Shown piece by piece: positions 51,268-61,149 of a stretch of 64,000 nucleotides of DNA. The stretch spans positions 248,001 to 312,000 of the forward strand of contig KB906756.1 of assembly GCA_000381605.1 (NCBI GenBank), written 5' to 3'. Numbering within the stretch: position 1 is the stretch's first letter; every line of letters starts with the position of its first letter. A model generated the notes under the pieces. That model had not been told where the DNA came from, ran no database searches, and was given only the letters and a program-made list of their open reading frames with translations. This stretch comes from Acidobacteriaceae bacterium KBS 89 (GTDB lineage: Bacteria > Acidobacteriota > Terriglobia > Terriglobales > Acidobacteriaceae). The translations under genes were made by a program, and so were the position numbers.

Positions 51268-53991
51268 ATGGATGGTGTGGAGTTGCTGCCGGTAAAGATC
51301 GCCGAGGCGCTGGAGCGAGGCGCGACCGTGGTGACGGGAAATCAGCGAGCGGCGCGAGCCCTGCGGCATGGGTGGGACCAGCGCAATCGCGAGTTGGGGC
51401 TCGCAACCTGGGCGCCAGCTGCAGTGCTGTCATGGGACGCGTGGCTGGCGGCGTTGTGGCATGAGCTGATTATCGAAGGACATGCGGAGCAATTGCTTCT
51501 CAATCGGACGCAGGAGCATGCAGTGTGGCGAACCGTCCTCGAATCGGACGAGGAACTTGCGAGCCTTCGGAGTGTGGATTCACTTGCGGAGATTGCTTCG
51601 GAGGCGTGGCGGCTGGTTTGCAGCTACGACGGACGCACCCGCCTGCGCGCAACAACAGGCAGTGCCGACACGCGGGCGTTTCAGCGGTGGGCGTTGGCGT
51701 TCGAACGAAGGTGCAGGGTAGAGGGATTTCTTCCCGCCGCGCAGTTGGAGGAGACGCTACGCGCGGCTGTAGAAAGAAGCACGCTGAAGCTGTCCGAAGG
51801 CGGCATTGTGCTGGTGGGGTTCGATCGCATGACTCCTTCTCAAATGAAGTTTGCTGAGGCGCTTCGTTCGGGCGCGGTAGCGGTAGAGGAGGTGCGGCCG
51901 ACGGCGGACGCTGCCAAGCGAATGCTCGTAGAAATGACGAACGAGCGGGAAGAACTGCATGGAGCGGCGCGGTGGATACGACAGTTTTTGGAGGGAGCGC
52001 CCAAGGCGAAGGTCGCTGTGATTGTGCCGGGGCTCGAGACGCTGCGGAGCGCGATCGATCGTGTGTTTCGCGAGGTGCTGGCGCCGGAGCTGCAGGACAT
52101 TCAGGCCGCGACTGAGAGTGGGCCTTATGAGTTTTCGCTTGGGGCTCCGCTGGCGGACACTCCCGTGGTTGCGACTGCGCTGGACCTGTTGCGATGGGTG
52201 ACAGATGCCCTGCCGCTCGAGCGAATTACTGGTTTGTTACTGTCGCCTTATTTTGCGATGACGAGCGAGGAGTGGAGTGTGCGCGCAGAGTTCGATGCCT
52301 TCGAGTTGCGGAAGGCGAGGATACTGCGGCCGGAGTTATCTCTGGATGGACTGATCGATGTACTCGAAAGGTCACGGCGAAGAGGAAAACTCGGGCGGCT
52401 GCTTGGGACGCTGCGAGCGATGCGAAATGCGACGAACCGCCTGCAGGGTATGGATGCTCGAACGCCCACCGGGTGGGCAGAGAAGATGCGTGAGTTGCTG
52501 CTGACCGCCGGATGGGGACCAGGCCTGAAAGAGAGCAGCGTGGAGTTTCAGACGCGGCACAAGTGGGAGAGTGCGCTCGACGAGTTGGCTACGCTGGACT
52601 TCGACGATGTGCCCGTCGAGTTCGCGGAGGCGTTCGAAGCATTGGAGCGGATCGTGCGGCAGACGACGTTTGCGCCGGAGTCTCGGGAGGCGCCGGTACA
52701 GGTGGTGGGACCGCTCGAAGCTGCTGGTGGGACCTTTGACGCCGTGTGGTTTCTGCGCGGCGGCGAGTTGAACTGGCCGATGGAGACGTCGAGCAGTTCC
52801 CTGCTGCCATGGTCGTTGCAACTAGAGCTCGGCATGCCTGGGACCGATGTTGCACGGGACAGCGAATACGCGCGGAGGATGACGCAACGAATCGCGGATT
52901 GCGCGGAAACGGTGATCTTCAGCTATGCGAGGGAGTCTGCCGAGGGCAGGCAGCGACGTTCGCCTGTGCTGGTGGGGCTGGGTCTACAGGAGGTTGCTGC
53001 GTCGGAGCTTGTTGGAGCAGCGGCGAACAAAGAAGTGGTTGAGCTCGAGGAGATTGAAGACAGCGCGCGCATCAAAGCGCTCCCGGACCGGGTTATTCGC
53101 GGAGGTGCGACGGTGCTGGAGTTGCAGGCGGCCTGCGGATTTCGTGCGTTTGCCGAGCAACGCCTGTTGGCCAAGGAGCTCGAGACAATTGTTCCGGGGA
53201 TGGATGCGCGGGAGAGCGGTACCGTCGTGCACGATGTTCTGCGGCGGTTCTGGGATGAGGTTCACACGCAGGATGCGCTTCGGAAGATGACGACCGAAGA
53301 GCGCGATGAGGTGCTGGACTGGTGCATCACCGAAGGACTGAGGCGAACGGAAGAGACGACCGCAACAACGTGGGACGCGGCCTATGTCGAGGTGCAGCGA
53401 GCGCGGCTGCGAAGGCTGCTTTCGGGCTGGTTGGCGCTGGAGTTAGAACGTGCGCAGTTTGAAGTGAGGTTGAGTGAAAAGGAGTTCAAGGATGTGCGGG
53501 TGGGCCCGCTGCGATTGAATGTGCGCATGGACCGCGTCGATGAGGTTGACGGTGGAGAGGTGCTGATCGACTACAAGACCGGCGGTGCGTCGCCGAACGA
53601 TTGGCTGACGGAGAGACCGGACGCGCCGCAGCTTCCGCTGTATGCGATCTTGTCGGATGTGGATCGGCTACAGGCAGTCGCGTTCGGGTTGGTCCGAGCC
53701 GGCGAGGGACGCGCGTTGAAGGGATATGCCACTACGGAAGGCATCTTGCCTGGCAAGCTGACGAAGCAGAAAGAAGCGGCAACGTTCGAGGCGCAGGTGG
53801 AGCGATGGAGAGAGGTCCTCGTCGGATTGGCGGAGGAGTTTGCAGCCGGGGACGCTCGTGTACGGCCGAAGAGCTATCCGAAGACGTGCGAGCGCTGCGG
53901 GCAGCGGCTGCTGTGTCGATTGGATGTCTCGCTACTTGAAGAGGACGAGGACGAGGATGCCAGTGCGGATGAAGAGGTCGGCCTTGGGTAA
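51268..53991 (+). CDS. AddB-like PD-(D/E)XK nuclease / repair exonuclease subunit
   Basis: 907 residues. The N-terminal part resembles the inactivated helicase half of AddB-type proteins but the Walker A region reads TGNQRAARAL, so no ATPase is expected. The C-terminal nuclease domain has EVLIDYKTGG with Asp768 and Lys770. Four Cys in the order Cys623, Cys874, Cys877, Cys883 (CERCGQRLLC) fit the Fe-S cluster staple of AddB and Cas4 nucleases. It matches the group annotated as probable DNA repair proteins paired with a UvrD-type helicase. The helicase-nuclease partner overlaps its last 35 bases. Role: double-strand-break end processing, by family. Confidence 0.88.
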   Translation: MDGVELLPVKIAEALERGATVVTGNQRAARALRHGWDQRNRELGLATWAPAAVLSWDAWLAALWHELIIEGHAEQLLLNRTQEHAVWRTVLESDEELASLRSVDSLAEIASEAWRLVCSYDGRTRLRATTGSADTRAFQRWALAFERRCRVEGFLPAAQLEETLRAAVERSTLKLSEGGIVLVGFDRMTPSQMKFAEALRSGAVAVEEVRPTADAAKRMLVEMTNEREELHGAARWIRQFLEGAPKAKVAVIVPGLETLRSAIDRVFREVLAPELQDIQAATESGPYEFSLGAPLADTPVVATALDLLRWVTDALPLERITGLLLSPYFAMTSEEWSVRAEFDAFELRKARILRPELSLDGLIDVLERSRRRGKLGRLLGTLRAMRNATNRLQGMDARTPTGWAEKMRELLLTAGWGPGLKESSVEFQTRHKWESALDELATLDFDDVPVEFAEAFEALERIVRQTTFAPESREAPVQVVGPLEAAGGTFDAVWFLRGGELNWPMETSSSSLLPWSLQLELGMPGTDVARDSEYARRMTQRIADCAETVIFSYARESAEGRQRRSPVLVGLGLQEVAASELVGAAANKEVVELEEIEDSARIKALPDRVIRGGATVLELQAACGFRAFAEQRLLAKELETIVPGMDARESGTVVHDVLRRFWDEVHTQDALRKMTTEERDEVLDWCITEGLRRTEETTATTWDAAYVEVQRARLRRLLSGWLALELERAQFEVRLSEKEFKDVRVGPLRLNVRMDRVDEVDGGEVLIDYKTGGASPNDWLTERPDAPQLPLYAILSDVDRLQAVAFGLVRAGEGRALKGYATTEGILPGKLTKQKEAATFEAQVERWREVLVGLAEEFAAGDARVRPKSYPKTCERCGQRLLCRLDVSLLEEDEDEDASADEEVGLG

Positions 53992-56900
53992 TCTTTCGTT
54001 TGATTTCGACAAGGCTGGACCTACTGAAAAAGACGAAAGACATGAGCTGCCGCCGGATTCGCTGGAGCGGGAACGAGCGTTGGATGTGCGGCGGTCGTGG
54101 ATTGTGGAGGCTCCGGCGGGATCAGGCAAGACCGGATTGTTGATCCAGCGCTTTTTGAAATTGCTTGCGGACGAGACGGTGGATCAGCCGGAGCAGGTAC
54201 TCGCGATCACATTTACCGTGAAGGCGACCAACGAGATGCGGGAACGCGTGCTGGCGCAGCTTGAAGCGGCTGCGAGGGGTGATGTGCTCAAGGCAGATTC
54301 GGCGTTCGACGGTGAGACGCGGGAGCTGGCGCTGAAGGTGCTGCGGAGAGACGCGTCGTTGGGATGGGAATTGCTCGAACATCCACGCAGGTTGCGAATC
54401 CGCACGATCGATTCAGTGTGCGGCGAGATCGCTCTCTCACTGCCTGTGCTGTCTGGAAGTGGAGGGCGACAGACGCCGGTTCCGGATGCGACGCTGATGT
54501 ATCGCGAAGCGGCGCGGCGGACGCTGATGCAGCTTGGCGGCGACGATGCAGAGTTGGATGAGGCGTTGCGTACTGTGCTGCTGCATCGTGATGGGAGTCT
54601 CGTTGATTGCGAAAGACTGCTGATGGAGATGCTGCCGCTGAGGAACCAATGGGGCGAATTGGTGCCGCTGCTGGGGCATGAGTTGGATGATGCATACCTC
54701 GATGGCACAGTACTGCCGCGGCTGCAGCGGGCGCTGGAACAGGCTATCGGGGAGGGACTGACGCAGCTCTCCCAAAGCCTGCCAGGAGAGATAGTGCAAG
54801 ACCTTGCGTCTCTCGCAGGGGAGATGGGGCATGCGGGCGGATACAGAGGCGACACTTCGCCGATAGCCATGCTGGCGGGCGTCCACGATGCGCCCGAAGA
54901 GATTGCAGCGCATCTTGAGCGATGGCAGGCGTTGATTCATTTGGTGACGACCGGTGAGGGCAAGTGGCGGGTTGGGTTTCAGAGCCGGTTTCTGAAATTT
55001 GATCTGGAAAAGACTTACGCTGTCCGTTTGAAGGATCTTGTGGGAGAGTTGCAGCAACATCCCAAGGCGCTTGAGGCCATTCAGGAGGTGAAATGTCTTC
55101 CGCCTGCGGTTTATCCCCCGGGACAGTGGACGGTGGCCAAGGCGTTGTTTCGTGTATTGAGCAGGGCGCTGGTGGAATTGCAGCTGCTGTTCGCACGAAA
55201 TGAAGAGTGCGACTTTGCGGAGCTCGGGCTGTTGGCAAAAACCGCGCTGGAGCATGGCGGCGTTCGCGACTTGTCGGAGACCCTGGGAATGGAGCTGCGG
55301 CATCTGCTAGTGGACGAGATGCAGGACACGTCGACGAGTCAGTATCGGCTGATCGAGTTGTTGACTGCAGGGTGGGACGGGCAGAGCCAGACGGTATTTC
55401 TGGTGGGCGATCCGAAGCAGTCGATCTACATGTTTCGCCAGGCGCGTGTGGAGCGGTTTATCCGGACGATGCGAACCCTGACGTTAGGCGATCTGCCGCT
55501 GGGGAGCCTGCGGCTGACGGCGAACTTCCGCTCGCAGTGCGAACTGGTGAAGGCGTTCAATGAGGATTTCTCGCTGCTGTTCCCGAAGAAGGCGGATGCT
55601 TCAGGTTCTGAAGAGGTTCCTTACGTTGAGGCGCAGCCGGTGCGGAGAGAGTCGAAGAGCGGGGCACTCAGTGTGGTATGGCATGTGCGTGTGTTGTCTC
55701 CGGGCGACGACGCGAAGAAGGAGCGGCGGAGGCAGACACATTCGGAGGCAGCAGAGGTAAGGGCGATCGTTGAAGAGTGGCATGCGCGTCCGTTGCCCGA
55801 GGGACGCAGCGAGCCATGGAAGATTGCCGTACTGGTGCGGACACGGAGTTTGTTGGGCGATGTTGTGGCGGAGTTCCAAGACGAGTCGAAGGGGCTGATT
55901 CCCTTTCGCGCGGTCGATATCGAACCGCTGGGGGAGCGGCAGGAGGTGCTTGATCTCTTTGCGTTGACGCGTGCGCTGCTGCATCCGGCAGACCGCGTGG
56001 CATGGCTCGCGGTGTTGCATGCTCCGTGGTGCGGACTGGGGTTGGCAGATCTGCATACGCTTGCCGGCGCGGATGATTTGGATTGGGGGGAGCGCTGTAT
56101 AGAAGATGCAATCGCGGAGCGGGGCGACCTGTTGAGTGAGGAGAGCTGCGCGAGGTTGATGCACGTGTGGCCGATACTGCGAGCGGCACGGGAACGCCGG
56201 CCGGAACTAACCATGGCACAGTGGGTCGAACGGACATGGCGTTCTCTGGGCGGCGATGTTTATTTGGAGGCCGCGCAGATGACAAACGCTCTACGTTACC
56301 TGCAGCTTCTGGATGAGCTCGAGCAACAAACAGGAACGATGGATTTGGGGCTGCTGAAAGGGCGCATGGATAGGCTGTTTGCCGAGCCTGCTACTGGTGC
56401 AGGAGCGGTGGACTTAATGACGATTCACGGCGCGAAGGGATTGGAGTGGGACGTTGTGCTGGTTCCTTCTCTGGAGAGGAAGGCCCAGGTGAATCGCGAG
56501 AAGTTGCTGAACTGGAGCGAGGTCGATTCGAGCGATGCTGATGCGGCAAATATCGTGCTGGCTCCGATCGCGGAACGCGGCGAGACGTCGAAGGAGTTGA
56601 ATGCATGGTTGAGGTCAACAGAGAAGGCTCGTGACGCCGCGGAACGGAAGCGCTTGCTTTATGTCGCCTGTACGCGGGCGCGGGAGGAGCTACATCTGTT
56701 TGCATCTCCAAAGATGACCGCGAAGGGCGAAATAGCGAGAGAGGCCGGAAGCCTGCTCGAGACCGCATGGCCAGCGGCGGAAAGGCACTTTGTTGCAGCG
56801 TCATCGGTCTCAGAAACTACTGCGAAGATGTTTGTGATGTCGGCACCGCCTGAACCCGACGTTGCGGAGGATTTTGTCTTCGATATGGCTGCAGCAGAAG

Positions 56901-57619
56901 ACAGAGAGGTGCGGCCTGCGATGTTGCAGCGGCTGCCGTTGAGCTTTGAACCGGGAGCGAGGTTTGCTACATCGCGCAGGCTCTCGTATGGGGACGCCGT
57001 CGTTGCGCCATCCAACTTTGAACGTCCCGAAGGATCGTTTGAGGCGCGCGCGTTTGGGAATGCAGTGCATGCATTCGTGGAGGTGCTGACGAAACGAATC
57101 GCGGAAGGGGTGAGTGCAGATGCATTGCTGCACGACATCGCAGGATGGACGCCGAGGATCGCGGCGATCCTTCGTGGAGATGGGTTGGCGCCGGCAATCG
57201 TCGACCGGCTCGCAGCTCGCGTGAAGACGGCGCTGACAAATATGTTGAGTGACGCCGAAGGCCAGTGGGTGCTTGGGGCGCGCGAGGGAGCAAAGAGCGA
57301 GCTTGCTTTGACGTCGTGGCTCGAAAGACGCAGCAGTGTGCGGCTGGATCGGATGTTTCTTGCCGGCGCAACGCCCCTGGAGGACGGGACCGATTTCCTT
57401 TGGATCATCGACTACAAGACGGCGACGCATGGTCGCGGGAGCGTGGATGAGTTTCTTGCGGAGGAACGGATCAAGTACGGAGCGCAGATGGACACCTACG
57501 CGAGGATGATGAGCGGGCAGGTCGAAGAACGGCGGTTGCGCGTGGGCTTGTACTATCCGATGCTGGCGCGGTTGGTCTGGTGGATGCCCGAGGTCAATGC
57601 AGTCGATTCTGCCAACTAG
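53957..57619 (+). CDS. AddA-like UvrD helicase-nuclease
   Basis: About 1220 residues from ATG at 53957, which has GAGG 6 bases upstream; the open frame extends further up inside the preceding gene. SF1 motifs: Walker A EAPAGSGKT (Lys58), ITFTVKATNEMRER (Ia), LLVDEMQDTS (II), VGDPKQSIYMFR (III), LTANFRS (IV), MTIHGAKGLEWDVV (V) and YVACTRAREEL (VI). A C-terminal PD-(D/E)XK domain shows GNAVHAFVE and WIIDYKT. This is the layout of AddA/RecB, so the pair should unwind and resect DNA ends for recombination. The 3' end overlaps phoU by 4 bases (convergent). Confidence 0.92.
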   Translation: MPVRMKRSALGNLSFDFDKAGPTEKDERHELPPDSLERERALDVRRSWIVEAPAGSGKTGLLIQRFLKLLADETVDQPEQVLAITFTVKATNEMRERVLAQLEAAARGDVLKADSAFDGETRELALKVLRRDASLGWELLEHPRRLRIRTIDSVCGEIALSLPVLSGSGGRQTPVPDATLMYREAARRTLMQLGGDDAELDEALRTVLLHRDGSLVDCERLLMEMLPLRNQWGELVPLLGHELDDAYLDGTVLPRLQRALEQAIGEGLTQLSQSLPGEIVQDLASLAGEMGHAGGYRGDTSPIAMLAGVHDAPEEIAAHLERWQALIHLVTTGEGKWRVGFQSRFLKFDLEKTYAVRLKDLVGELQQHPKALEAIQEVKCLPPAVYPPGQWTVAKALFRVLSRALVELQLLFARNEECDFAELGLLAKTALEHGGVRDLSETLGMELRHLLVDEMQDTSTSQYRLIELLTAGWDGQSQTVFLVGDPKQSIYMFRQARVERFIRTMRTLTLGDLPLGSLRLTANFRSQCELVKAFNEDFSLLFPKKADASGSEEVPYVEAQPVRRESKSGALSVVWHVRVLSPGDDAKKERRRQTHSEAAEVRAIVEEWHARPLPEGRSEPWKIAVLVRTRSLLGDVVAEFQDESKGLIPFRAVDIEPLGERQEVLDLFALTRALLHPADRVAWLAVLHAPWCGLGLADLHTLAGADDLDWGERCIEDAIAERGDLLSEESCARLMHVWPILRAARERRPELTMAQWVERTWRSLGGDVYLEAAQMTNALRYLQLLDELEQQTGTMDLGLLKGRMDRLFAEPATGAGAVDLMTIHGAKGLEWDVVLVPSLERKAQVNREKLLNWSEVDSSDADAANIVLAPIAERGETSKELNAWLRSTEKARDAAERKRLLYVACTRAREELHLFASPKMTAKGEIAREAGSLLETAWPAAERHFVAASSVSETTAKMFVMSAPPEPDVAEDFVFDMAAAEDREVRPAMLQRLPLSFEPGARFATSRRLSYGDAVVAPSNFERPEGSFEARAFGNAVHAFVEVLTKRIAEGVSADALLHDIAGWTPRIAAILRGDGLAPAIVDRLAARVKTALTNMLSDAEGQWVLGAREGAKSELALTSWLERRSSVRLDRMFLAGATPLEDGTDFLWIIDYKTATHGRGSVDEFLAEERIKYGAQMDTYARMMSGQVEERRLRVGLYYPMLARLVWWMPEVNAVDSAN

Positions 57620-58278
57620 GTGGCAGGGGTGTGGTGGCGGACATCTGCGCCGCGGACCCAGAAGATGACGTCTTCGGCGATGTTCGTAGCGTGGTCGCCG
57701 ACGCGCTCAAGGTTCCGAGCGATGATAAGCGCGTTGAGAGACTGCGGGGTGAGCTCGGGCTTCTCCTTGATGAGCGAGCTGAGCGCGTAGAAGGCGGCGT
57801 CGTTCATCTCATCAACCTGATCGTCAAGGAGAAGGACGGAGTTGGCGAGGTCCGCATCGGCTTCGATGAAGGCCTGAAGCGCCTTGCGGACCATCGCAGA
57901 GGCAAGGGACGCGAGCTTGGGGATGTCGACGGGGAGATCGATATTGGCGAAGGCGCCCATCTCACGGACGCGGACGGCGATGTTGACGGCCTGGTCGCCG
58001 ACGCGCTCGAGGTCGGCGTTGATTCGAATGACCGAAAGGATGAAGCGGAGATCGATGGCCATGGGCTGCTCCATGGCGAGGAGGTCGAGGGCCATCTGGT
58101 CGATCTCGCGCTCGAGGCGATTGATGGAGGGCTCGGCGCGGAAGACCAGCTCGCAGATGCTGAGGTCGCGGGTACTGTAGGCCTCGATGGAGCGCTGGAT
58201 CGCCTGTTCGGCCATTCCAGCCATGACGAGCAATTTCTCTTTGAGGTCGTCGAGGCTTTGGTGGAATTTAACTCGCAT
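57616..58278 (-). CDS. phoU: Phosphate signalling protein PhoU
   Basis: 220 residues, normal PhoU length, all helical with two PhoU repeats. Each repeat holds the metal-binding motif: LERVGDQAVNIAVRV near residue 92 and LERVGDHATNIAEDV near residue 195. PhoU dampens the PhoR kinase when the PstSCAB transporter is saturated. Its ATG overlaps the pstB stop by one base (TGATG), so it is the last gene of the pst operon. Confidence 0.97.
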   Translation of the reverse strand: MRVKFHQSLDDLKEKLLVMAGMAEQAIQRSIEAYSTRDLSICELVFRAEPSINRLEREIDQMALDLLAMEQPMAIDLRFILSVIRINADLERVGDQAVNIAVRVREMGAFANIDLPVDIPKLASLASAMVRKALQAFIEADADLANSVLLLDDQVDEMNDAAFYALSSLIKEKPELTPQSLNALIIARNLERVGDHATNIAEDVIFWVRGADVRHHTPAT

Positions 58279-59036
58279 CAGCCGAACCTCCCCGTAATGT
58301 AATCTTCCGTTCGCTTGTCCTTTGGGTTGGTGAAGATCTTGTGGGTCGAGTCGAACTCGACCATCTTACCGTTGAGAAAAAATCCGGTGTTTTCTGCGAC
58401 GCGCGCTGCCTGCTGCATGTTGTGCGTCACGATGACGATGGTGTACTGGCTCTTGAGCTGAAAGATGAGGTCTTCAATCTTCGACGTTGAGACCGGATCG
58501 AGAGCGGAGGCGGGCTCGTCCATCAGGAGGACCTCAGGATCGACGGCGAGAGCGCGTGCGATGCACATGCGCTGCTGCTGGCCGCCGGAGAGCGAGGCAC
58601 CGGACTTCTTCTTCAGATCGTCCTTCACCTCTTCCCACAACGCCGCCTGCTTGAGCGAACGTTCGACGGTCTCGTCGAGGATGCGACGGTTGCGGAAGCC
58701 GTTGAGCTTGAGACCGCTGACGACGTTGTCGTAGATCGACATGGTGGGAAATGGATTCGGGCGCTGAAAGACCATGCCGACACGGCGGCGGATTTCTACT
58801 GGTGACGCATCCTTGTAGATGTCGACCTCGCCCATCTTGACGATACCGGTGGCGCGTGCGATCGGGTTGGTCTCATGCATCCGGTTCAGGCACCGGACGA
58901 AGGTGGATTTGCCGCAGCCCGAAGGGCCGATGAGCGCCGTCGCGTGGTTGGCAGGGATGTGCAGGTTGATGTCCTGCAGGGTGTGGTTCGACCCGTACCA
59001 CGCGTTAAGGTCCTCAACTAAGATGCCGACTCCCAC
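58278..59036 (-). CDS. pstB: Phosphate ABC transporter ATP-binding protein PstB
   Basis: 252 residues from a GTG at 59036 that shares its G with the pstA TAG stop and has GGAGG just upstream; the longer frame upstream is inside pstA. Walker [19 protein letters not shown], the Q-loop [17 protein letters not shown], signature [14 protein letters not shown] and Walker [14 protein letters not shown] are typical of PstB, including the PNPFP segment. It powers high-affinity phosphate import. Confidence 0.97.
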   Translation of the reverse strand: MGVGILVEDLNAWYGSNHTLQDINLHIPANHATALIGPSGCGKSTFVRCLNRMHETNPIARATGIVKMGEVDIYKDASPVEIRRRVGMVFQRPNPFPTMSIYDNVVSGLKLNGFRNRRILDETVERSLKQAALWEEVKDDLKKKSGASLSGGQQQRMCIARALAVDPEVLLMDEPASALDPVSTSKIEDLIFQLKSQYTIVIVTHNMQQAARVAENTGFFLNGKMVEFDSTHKIFTNPKDKRTEDYITGRFG

Positions 59037-59947
59037 TAGCTTCCTCCCTTGAGTACGCCGCGGTTGGCAAAGATGCGGACGAGCGTGACGGATACCATGA
59101 TCATAACGATTAAAACGAGGGCACCCGCCCAGGCTAGACGATGCCACTCATCGTACGGCGAGATCGCATAGACGAAGATCTGCAGCGGCAGCGCGGCGAT
59201 GGGCTCGCTAAGTTTGAAACTCCAGAACTGGTTGCCGAGAGCGGTGAAGAGGAGCGGTGCCGTCTCTCCTGCGACGCGCGCGAAGGCCAGCATGCAGCCC
59301 GTGATGATTCCGGGTGATGCGGTTCGCAGGCTGACTGAGATAGCTGTACGCCACTTGGGCACACCAAGACCGAGCGCAGCTTCGCGGATGGCGTGCGGCA
59401 CAGTCGCAAGCATCTCCTCGGTCGTCCGGGTGATTGTCGGGACCATCATGATGGCGAGAGCGACGCCGCCGGCCAGCGCAGAGAAGTGTTTCTGACGGAT
59501 CACGATGAGCGAGTAAATAGAGATGCCCATCACGATAGAGGGAACACCATTGAGCACATCGGCTGTGAAACGGATCGCAGTGGCAAGTGCCTTGCCGCGG
59601 CCAAACTCTGCCAGATAGACACCGGCGGCAATACCGATAGGGACTCCCATCAGGCTGGCAACGAACAAGATAATGCCGGAGCCGACCATGGCATTGGCCA
59701 TTCCACCGCCGTCCTGACCGACAGGAGCGGGAATGTGGGTGAAGAACGCGAGATTGAGCGAGCTCGCACCTTTGTAGATGAGGTAGAACAGGATCGCGAT
59801 CAGCGGAATGATGACCAGAACGGTTGCGAGAATAGACAAGCCGCTGATGAAGTAGTTGGTTGCGGTGCGACGAGCGTTGTTCATGCGCATGGACTTCGAC
59901 TGGAAGTCCATGGGACGCGGCTGGCTGTTGAAAGGTTGAGTGGCCAT
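59036..59947 (-). CDS. pstA: Phosphate ABC transporter permease PstA
   Basis: 303 residues from ATG at 59947 (1 base after the pstC stop); the open frame further upstream is a shadow of pstC. Six membrane helices with the permease coupling loop [19 protein letters not shown]. The segment [19 protein letters not shown] and [16 protein letters not shown] match PstA. It forms the membrane channel with PstC. Confidence 0.96.
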   Translation of the reverse strand: MATQPFNSQPRPMDFQSKSMRMNNARRTATNYFISGLSILATVLVIIPLIAILFYLIYKGASSLNLAFFTHIPAPVGQDGGGMANAMVGSGIILFVASLMGVPIGIAAGVYLAEFGRGKALATAIRFTADVLNGVPSIVMGISIYSLIVIRQKHFSALAGGVALAIMMVPTITRTTEEMLATVPHAIREAALGLGVPKWRTAISVSLRTASPGIITGCMLAFARVAGETAPLLFTALGNQFWSFKLSEPIAALPLQIFVYAISPYDEWHRLAWAGALVLIVMIMVSVTLVRIFANRGVLKGGS

Positions 59948-59948
59948 A

Positions 59949-61013
59949 TCAGTGCACCCGCGCCGGAGCGTTGCGTGTGACCGCCCAGACCATGAGGCGA
60001 GCGATGGCGTTGACGACGATGGTGACGAGGAAGAGCGCGAGGCCGATCTCGATGAGTGCGCTGAGGTAGAGGTCCCCGGTCGCTTCAGAGAACTCTCCGG
60101 CGATGACGCTGGCGAGCGTGTTGGCCGGGGCAAAGAGCGGCTTGCCAATGTTTGGGTGGTTGCCGATAACCATCGTGACGGCCATCGTCTCGCCGAGTGC
60201 GCGTCCGAGGCCGAGCATGATTGCCCCGACGATTCCGATGCGCGAGTTACGCAGGACGCCAATGCGGATCATCTCCCATCGCGTGGCGCCCAGTGCAAGG
60301 ACAGCTTCGCGCTGGCTGTTGGGCACGGCCGTCATGATGTCGCGCGTCAGCGAAGAGATGATAGGCAGGATCATGATGGCGAGAATGATGCTCGCAGTAA
60401 GCAGGCCCACACCGAAGTTTGGCCCCGAAAACAATCCAGTCCAGCCGAGCGTCTTCACCAGAAATGGGCCGAGGACATCGCGCATGATTGGCACCAGTAC
60501 GAAGACCGCCCACAGACCGTAGACGACGCTCGGTATGGCGGCGAGCAGCTCGGTGAGGAAGGAGATCGGGGCCCGCAACGGGCGAGGACAGAGCTCTGTG
60601 AGGAAGACCGCCACACCCAGGGCCAGTGGAACAGCCATGCATAGAGCGAGCAGCGAGGTGGCGAGAGTGCCGTAGATAAATGGCAACGCGCCGAAGTCGC
60701 CCATGACCGGATCCCAGGCCTGGCGTGTGAAGAACTTCCAGCCGAACTGCACGAGGCTGGGGCGCGAATGAATGACGAGGATGCCAAAGATGAAGAGGAC
60801 GATAGCAAAGATGCTGCACGCACAAAGGAGCATGACCGCGGCAAAGCTGTTATCGGCGAGACGACCGCTTCCCCGCTTCCGGAGGAAGTCGCGGATGGCC
60901 GACGGGGCCGCGTCGACTTCAGGCGGTGCGGAATCCTGCGCAAAGGACGCAGGCGGATTGGACAAGATCGGTGGCGCAGTTGGCGACGACCTGGTATTTC
61001 GTTCGTCAGTCAT
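59949..61013 (-). CDS. pstC: Phosphate ABC transporter permease PstC
   Basis: About 354 residues with a hydrophilic N-terminal tail of some 50 residues rich in Pro, Ser and Ala, then six membrane helices. Typical parts are WDPVMGDFGALPFIYGTL, ELLAAIPSVVYGLWAVF and the coupling loop REAVLALGATRWEMIR, with LGRALGETMAVTMVIGNHP after it. ATG at 61013 is taken; GTG at 61028 is possible, and neither has a good ribosome-binding site. It lies 136 bases after pstS, with a terminator-like hairpin between. Confidence 0.95.
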   Translation of the reverse strand: MTDERNTRSSPTAPPILSNPPASFAQDSAPPEVDAAPSAIRDFLRKRGSGRLADNSFAAVMLLCACSIFAIVLFIFGILVIHSRPSLVQFGWKFFTRQAWDPVMGDFGALPFIYGTLATSLLALCMAVPLALGVAVFLTELCPRPLRAPISFLTELLAAIPSVVYGLWAVFVLVPIMRDVLGPFLVKTLGWTGLFSGPNFGVGLLTASIILAIMILPIISSLTRDIMTAVPNSQREAVLALGATRWEMIRIGVLRNSRIGIVGAIMLGLGRALGETMAVTMVIGNHPNIGKPLFAPANTLASVIAGEFSEATGDLYLSALIEIGLALFLVTIVVNAIARLMVWAVTRNAPARVH

Positions 61014-61096
61014 ACGAGTAGAGGACACAATCCTATTTTCCTGTCGTCTGGTCTTCGGGTCGATTGTATCGGGCTAGACGCTCTTCAGCCGGGATG

Positions 61097-61141
61097 AAAA
61101 AAAGTGCCGCACGGATTTGGAGATTGCAAAGCCGTGCGGCA
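61097..61141 (-). terminator. Intrinsic terminator/attenuator between pstS and pstC
   Basis: On the minus strand TGCCGCACGG (61141-61132) and CCGTGCGGCA (61114-61105) form a perfect 10-bp stem, followed one base later by seven T (61103-61097). It is 9 bases after the pstS stop. It should stop much of the transcription from pstS and let pstS exceed the downstream genes. Confidence 0.85.
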
Positions 61142-61149
61142 GGACAGAA

